From NCBI RefSeq assembly GCF_034541975.1, contig NZ_JAVYJM010000001.1: a DNA stretch of 64,000 bases; one strand, 5' to 3'. Below, in pieces: positions 59,826-64,000 of this stretch; position 1 is the stretch's first letter, and every line of letters starts with the position of its first letter. The position numbers and the translations under genes were made by a program. This stretch comes from Dermacoccus abyssi (GTDB lineage: Bacteria > Actinomycetota > Actinomycetes > Actinomycetales > Dermatophilaceae). The notes below the pieces were generated by a model, which searched no databases, was not told the DNA's origin, and worked only from the letters and a program-made list of their open reading frames with translations.

Positions 59826-59912
59826 ATGCAGCGCAACGACAAGAGCCCCTTGCTCTACCACTCCGGCACGATGCACGACTGGAACGAAGCAGCCCTCACC
59901 TACGAGATCTGA
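59826..59912 (+). CDS. Possible 28-residue ORF or gene remnant
   Basis: ATG with GAGG only 2 nt upstream; the product has a plausible, non-repetitive composition (LLYHSGTMHDWNEAALTYE). It may be a leftover 3' end of a lost gene or a short leader peptide before the formate/nitrite channel. Weak support. Confidence 0.25.
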   Translation: MQRNDKSPLLYHSGTMHDWNEAALTYEI

Positions 59913-59939
59913 CGCTCCACCGAAACCAGAAGGACCACC

Positions 59940-60869
59940 ATGACCGACACCCTCGAGCGCCCGGGCGACAGCGCCTCGGACGCCCGGAACAGCGACGAGC
60001 ACGTGCCTGCGCACCGCTCGTCCGGCACGAGCCCGACGCCCGCAGCGCGGCCCGTCTCCGAGTTCTCGACCATCCCCGAGATGGTCGACCGCGTCGCCGC
60101 AGGCGCCCTGGAGAAGGCGAGCCACCCGCTGTCGCACTTCGTGCGCTCCCTCATCGGCGGCGTCTTCGTCGCCTTCGGCGTCCTGCTCTCCCTGACGGTG
60201 GCAACCGGCGTGTCGACACCCGGCCTCAAATCCCTCGTCATGGGCCTGGCCTTCGGGATGTCGTTCGTCCTCATCCTCGTCTCGGGCGTCTCGCTCATCA
60301 CCGCCGACATGGCCGCCGGCCTCATCCTCCTGCTGCGCCGCCAGATCGGCGTGGGCGCGTACGGCCGATTCCTCGGCCTCGGGCTAGTGGGAAACCTGCT
60401 CGGCACACTCTTCTTCGTGACGGTGGCTGCCCTCGCCGGCGGGCCCTATCTCGCGAAGCCGTTCACCGAGCAGGCGCTCAAGGTCGGCGTCGCGAAGAGC
60501 GGTGAGGGCACGTTCTCGGCCATCCTGCTCGCCGTCCTGTGCACCTGGTTCCTGCAGACCGCCATGTTCATGTTCTTCAAGGCACGCAATGAAGGCACCC
60601 GGATGGCGTTCGCGTTCTACGGCCCGTTCGCCTTCGTCGTCGGCGGCACGCAGCACGTCATCGCGAACATCGGCTTCATCGGTTTCCCGTGGCTGCTCCA
60701 CGCGTTCCACCCCGACGCCGCGCCCGCCACGCCCATCACGTGGGACTTCGGCGATCACGGCATGCTGCGTAACCTCGCGACGACGACGCTCGGCAACTTC
60801 ATCGGCGGCGCCCTGCTCGTGGCGCTCCCGTTCTACATCGTCTCGCGGCTCATGCAGCGCGAGCGCTGA
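59940..60869 (+). CDS. Formate/nitrite transporter family channel
   Basis: 309 residues. A polar N-terminus of about 65 residues, then six membrane helices. The pore region has GGTQHVIANIGF, where the His corresponds to the conserved selectivity His of FNT channels. It moves formate, nitrite or another small monovalent anion; the cargo cannot be told. Siroheme genes about 20 kb away could serve nitrite or sulfite reduction, but no direct link exists. Monocistronic, followed by a strong hairpin. Confidence 0.9.
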   Translation: MTDTLERPGDSASDARNSDEHVPAHRSSGTSPTPAARPVSEFSTIPEMVDRVAAGALEKASHPLSHFVRSLIGGVFVAFGVLLSLTVATGVSTPGLKSLVMGLAFGMSFVLILVSGVSLITADMAAGLILLLRRQIGVGAYGRFLGLGLVGNLLGTLFFVTVAALAGGPYLAKPFTEQALKVGVAKSGEGTFSAILLAVLCTWFLQTAMFMFFKARNEGTRMAFAFYGPFAFVVGGTQHVIANIGFIGFPWLLHAFHPDAAPATPITWDFGDHGMLRNLATTTLGNFIGGALLVALPFYIVSRLMQRER

Positions 60870-60879
60870 GTTCCGAGCG

Positions 60880-60928
60880 AACGTGAAGGAGGCAGGCACC
60901 TGGCTGGGGTGCCCGCCTCCTTCACGTT
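60880..60928. terminator. 21-bp hairpin (one mismatch) between convergent genes
   Basis: Arms 60880-60900 and 60908-60928, 7-nt loop, between the FNT gene and the P55-like gene; can serve both. Confidence 0.7.
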
Positions 60929-60950
60929 GGCGGACCTGAGCCGACATCGA

Positions 60951-62675
60951 TCAGCTCTCCAGCGGATCCGCCACGTCGCGTGCGGCGATGACCGAGCGGC
61001 CGAGGAAGAACAGTGCGATCGCGGCAGCCACGAGTGCCGCGACGCCGGCGCCGATGAAGACGGTGTGCACCTGGACGACGCCGGCGTCGCGCACCGTCTG
61101 GGCGTTGGGCCGGTCGACCTTCTGCATCTCCGTCGAGAAGCGGTGGAGACCGACGGCCGTGAGTAGCGCGAGTCCGACGACCATGCCCATCATGCGGCCG
61201 ACGACGACGAGCGCGGACGTCACGCCGTGTGCGCTCTCCGGGGCGTCGGCGAGCGCCGCGTCGTTGACGGGGGCGACGGCGAGACCGATGCCGAAGCCCG
61301 CGACGAGGAGCACGAGCGTCGAGATGACGAGATCGGAGAGGGCTCCGCTGCGCCACCCCGACATGACGAGGATGGCCCCGCCCGCGAGCACGAGCCCGGG
61401 AGCCGCGACGAACGCCGGGCCGATGCGGCGCAACAGGAGACCGCCGACGAGCGCACCGATCGGCACGGCGACGAGGAAGCGCAGCAGGACGAAGGCTGCC
61501 GTCGTCTGCGAGTTCGTCATCGTGAGGCGCGCGAGCACCGGGATCTCGACGACGACCGCCACGAGGGCCGTCCCGACGAGGAACGACACGAGCAGCGCCG
61601 CAGGCACACGTCCGGTGAGCACGCCGCGCTCGATGAGCGGCTGCTTCGCCGTCAGGTGCCGCACGACGTAGCCGACGAGCAACACCCCGGCGACCGGCAG
61701 CAGCCAGACACCCGAGTCGCTCATGACCTGCTTCGAGGAGTCGGCGGTGGCGAACGTCCACACGACACACGCCAGCGCGCCGGTGAGCAGGGCCGCACCG
61801 AACACGTCGACCGCCCGAAGGCGCGGCCACCACACCGGAGCCGTGAGCACGACGAAGCCGGCGAGCAGGCCGAGACCCCAGAACCCGATCGGCGTGATGA
61901 GGCGGGACGTGTAGCCCTCGTACGGCACGAACGGCGGGCCGTAAGTGACGTTGGACGTCAGCTTCTCCGGCGCCCACAGCGCCAACATGACGACGGCCGT
62001 GCCGAGCGCTCCGGCGATCCAGCCGACGCGTGCGACCCAGCGAGCGCCGAGACGCAGCGGTTCACCGGTCGGCGCGCCGCGGCCGAGCACGGCGATGACG
62101 AGGGCCAGGACGACCGCCGCGCCGGCGTTGAGCCAGAAGATGGCCCGCCAGGACCAGAACGCGAGGACGGCTGCGCCGAGCAGCGGGCCGATGACGGCAC
62201 CGATCTCCTGCACGGCCGAGACCATGCCGAGGGCGACGCCGCGGCGTCCGCGCGGCAGGAGATCGGCCACCAGGGCGAGCGTGGCGGGCACGAGGCCGCC
62301 ACCGCCAATGCCCTGAATGACACGGCCTCCAACGATGACCGGGAGGTCCACGGCGAGCGCCGTCACGACGCTTCCGAGGCCGAAGAGCACGAGGCACCAC
62401 AGGAGCACGCGCTGGCGTGACACGAGGTCGGACAGCCGCCCGATGAGGGGAAGCACCGCGATGTAGCCGAGCAGGAAGCCCGAGACGATCGGCGCGGCAC
62501 GCTGCAGCTGGTCGATACCGAGCCCGACGCCCGACATCATCTCCTCGAGCGCGAGGACGACGACGTAGGTGTCGGCAGCCGTCAACAGGACGGCGAGCGC
62601 TGCCGTGGCGAGCAGCGCCTTCGATCGGGGCGTCGGCTCGCTCACGGCGGGCGTCACGGTGGCGTCCGTGCTCAT
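60951..62675 (-). CDS. P55-like MFS transporter (LprG partner)
   Basis: 574 residues with about 14 membrane helices. Loop GRLSDLVSRQRVL and GGRVIQGIGGGGLVPAT mark the 14-helix MFS drug/lipid group. The ATG overlaps the stop of the LprG-like gene (ATGA). In mycobacteria the same pair, LprG and P55 (Rv1411c-Rv1410c), exports triacylglycerides and affects drug tolerance. That function is inferred here from the operon. Confidence 0.88.
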   Translation of the reverse strand: MSTDATVTPAVSEPTPRSKALLATAALAVLLTAADTYVVVLALEEMMSGVGLGIDQLQRAAPIVSGFLLGYIAVLPLIGRLSDLVSRQRVLLWCLVLFGLGSVVTALAVDLPVIVGGRVIQGIGGGGLVPATLALVADLLPRGRRGVALGMVSAVQEIGAVIGPLLGAAVLAFWSWRAIFWLNAGAAVVLALVIAVLGRGAPTGEPLRLGARWVARVGWIAGALGTAVVMLALWAPEKLTSNVTYGPPFVPYEGYTSRLITPIGFWGLGLLAGFVVLTAPVWWPRLRAVDVFGAALLTGALACVVWTFATADSSKQVMSDSGVWLLPVAGVLLVGYVVRHLTAKQPLIERGVLTGRVPAALLVSFLVGTALVAVVVEIPVLARLTMTNSQTTAAFVLLRFLVAVPIGALVGGLLLRRIGPAFVAAPGLVLAGGAILVMSGWRSGALSDLVISTLVLLVAGFGIGLAVAPVNDAALADAPESAHGVTSALVVVGRMMGMVVGLALLTAVGLHRFSTEMQKVDRPNAQTVRDAGVVQVHTVFIGAGVAALVAAAIALFFLGRSVIAARDVADPLES

Positions 62676-63382
62676 GCGGGCTTGGAGATCGTCGCCTTCT
62701 GCCCGAACTTCGACATCTCGAGGTTGTACGTGGCGTCGGACGAGTCGAAGAACGAACCGTTGATCGACATCGAACGCATCTCGTTCTTGTCGTTGAGACC
62801 GACCTCGACCGTGTAGTTCTTACGCGTGCGCCCGAAGCCCATGGCCTTCGTGGCGGTGGGTCCGTCGACCGTGCCCTTGAACAGGGTCACCTTCTCGCCG
62901 CCGACGAGCTTCTCGCCCGTCTTCTTCATGTCCTTGCTCAGCACCGGCAGTGCCGGGAGGCCCTTCGAGGCGTTGAACAGCGACGACGGCAGCGGCACAC
63001 CCATGTCGTCGAGGTTGACGGCGATGTACTTCGACGAGAAGCCGGGCTTGACCCAGCTCTCCTTCTCAATGCTGATGACCTCGGCCTTGACGTCGCTGCC
63101 GCCGGTGTTCGCGGTGACCGTGCCCTTGAACGACTGCGGCGAGTTGACGACGTCACCCTCACCGGACTTCAGGGACGACTCCTGGTCCGGCGTCCCCGAG
63201 GAGGTGAGCTTGACGTGGTAACCCGCCGTCTTCGCCATGACGTCCTGCGCGGCCTTGAGGCGCGTGCTGGCGTCGCTGTCGTCCGACGTGTCGGACTTCT
63301 TCGTCGACGAGCACCCGGCGAGGGCGAGCGTGGCGAAAGCTCCGGCGAGCGCGATGCGGCGGGAGGGCAACTGTGCGGTCAT
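62672..63382 (-). CDS. lprG: LprG-like lipoprotein (LppX/LprAFG family)
   Basis: 236 residues. Signal peptide with lipobox LAGC (Cys24), a short Ser/Asp-rich linker, then the LppX_LprAFG fold that holds lipid in a hydrophobic cavity (AGYHVKLTSSG at the start, VEVGLNDKNEMRSM near the end). First gene of the two-gene operon with the P55-like transporter. TAGGTT at 63389-63394 is 6 nt before the ATG. Confidence 0.88.
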   Translation of the reverse strand: MTAQLPSRRIALAGAFATLALAGCSSTKKSDTSDDSDASTRLKAAQDVMAKTAGYHVKLTSSGTPDQESSLKSGEGDVVNSPQSFKGTVTANTGGSDVKAEVISIEKESWVKPGFSSKYIAVNLDDMGVPLPSSLFNASKGLPALPVLSKDMKKTGEKLVGGEKVTLFKGTVDGPTATKAMGFGRTRKNYTVEVGLNDKNEMRSMSINGSFFDSSDATYNLEMSKFGQKATISKPA

Positions 63383-63388
63383 GCGGTC

Positions 63389-63394
63389 AACCTA
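63389..63394 (-). promoter_or_regulatory. -10 element (TAGGTT) for the lprG-P55 operon
   Basis: 6 nt before the ATG at 63382; leaderless type. Confidence 0.5.
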
Positions 63395-63513
63395 TCCATC
63401 GGGGGCGCGCGAGCGCCCCATTTGTGCGCATTGGCGTTTCCCGATTGAGACGCTCGCCGGAGCCTTCCCGGTTCCGCCCACCTGACGGCGGCAGCGTGTG
63501 TTTGGGTGTGTTC

Positions 63514-64000
63514 ATGGCCCGCATCGACTGGAACACCCGCGAAGTGACTGCGCCCGACGGCGCCCGACTTGCCGTCTTCGTCCACGAACCGGCCGGTCTC
63601 GCCCCGGACGCGACGACGATCGTCATGGCGCACGGGTGGACGCTGGATCACCGCTCCTGGGAGCCCGTCGCCGAGCGGCTCGCCGCCGAGGGCGGACGTC
63701 GCATCGTGGCGTGGGATCAGCGTGGACACGGCGGCTCCAGCGTGGCCGGTGGCGCACGACGCGGCGGCGAGGCGAGTGTGCACGCACTCGGGGACGACCT
63801 CGCCCTCGTCATCGAGAAGGCCGTTCCGGAGGGCTCACCGATCATCCTGGCGGGCCACTCGATGGGCGGCATGACGATCATGGCGTTCGCGGGCATGCAC
63901 CCCGACGTCGTGCGTGAGCGGGTCACGTCCGTCGTCCTCGTGGCGACCTCGGCCGGGCAGCTGCGCGGTCTGCGCATCCCCGGCGAAGCCCTCGCCATGC
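63514..64000 (+). CDS. Alpha/beta hydrolase, 3'-truncated by window edge
   Basis: The first 162 residues are visible. VMAHGWTLDHRSW carries the oxyanion-hole HG, WDQRGHGGS follows, and GHSMGGM is the nucleophile elbow with the catalytic Ser. The acid and His lie beyond the window. No ribosome binding site is obvious before the ATG at 63514. Substrate unknown; could be an esterase or epoxide-hydrolase-like enzyme. Confidence 0.85.
   Translation, partial: MARIDWNTREVTAPDGARLAVFVHEPAGLAPDATTIVMAHGWTLDHRSWEPVAERLAAEGGRRIVAWDQRGHGGSSVAGGARRGGEASVHALGDDLALVIEKAVPEGSPIILAGHSMGGMTIMAFAGMHPDVVRERVTSVVLVATSAGQLRGLRIPGEALAM

Noticed and set aside
59826..59912. Firm call of a short regulatory peptide before the FNT channel
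   Set aside because: Too short to judge, with a poorly spaced ribosome binding site; kept only as a low-confidence feature.
1..64000. tRNA, rRNA or riboswitch genes
   Set aside because: No cloverleaf, rRNA-like block or known riboswitch core was seen on either strand, including upstream of cobA, the purine permease and pyrE. A covariance-model search would be needed to exclude small RNAs.

Overview
The window reads as a chromosomal stretch of a high-GC Gram-positive bacterium (Actinomycetota). Evidence is the strong G/C third-position bias, frequent GTG/TTG starts, and several families largely confined to actinobacteria: an LprG/P55-type operon, DUF3027, DUF2530, an XPB helicase with an Rv0862c-like partner, and a bkaR/fadD35/accD1/accA1-type leucine catabolism locus. 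A member of the Micrococcales is my best guess (inference). No rRNA, tRNA, CRISPR array, phage or classical insertion sequence was seen. Most of the window is core metabolism.

Layout. 1-786: 3' part of a RarD-type permease. 830-3871: a TetR / PLP-aldolase-like / FAD lactone-oxidase cassette of unknown function. 3966-10649: menaquinone block (polyprenyl diphosphate synthase, MenJ-like reductase, menG, menF, small flavodoxin-like protein, menD). 10790-20963: aldose epimerase, helicase partner protein, NUDIX hydrolase, EamA permease, M13 peptidase, MHS-type symporter, XPB helicase. 21021-22119: an AbiEi/DUF559-type gene bracketed by two nearly identical 69-bp palindromic repeats, the most unusual structure here. 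22126-28202: DUF2530 protein, purine permease, ROK regulator divergent from a DUF1479 oxygenase with two matching operators, and zwf. 28371-37885: DUF3027, cold-shock protein, YcaQ-type glycosylase, phosphatase, lipoprotein, DUF2339 membrane protein with a possible N-terminal frameshift, two-component system, LemA. 37922-40214: siroheme genes (cobA-hemD-chelatase). 40374-48197: DUF4031-HD fusion, pyrE, SDR, an unrecognised small gene, exonuclease III, Baeyer-Villiger-type monooxygenase, glgC, trmL. 48265-59737: fadD / TetR / accD / accA / acyl-CoA dehydrogenase / MaoC / CitE, tied together by three copies of one palindromic operator and by CRP-like sites, with a four-copy 86-bp repeat array inside the operon. 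59940-64000: formate/nitrite channel, P55-LprG pair, and the start of an alpha/beta hydrolase.

Regulation. At least 17 genes have a TANNNT hexamer (usually TAGGCT, TAGGTT, TACCGT or TAGCGT) ending 6-8 nt before the start codon with no ribosome binding site. This is the arrangement expected for leaderless transcripts and it was used here to fix start codons. Many genes are followed by long perfect hairpins without U-tracts.
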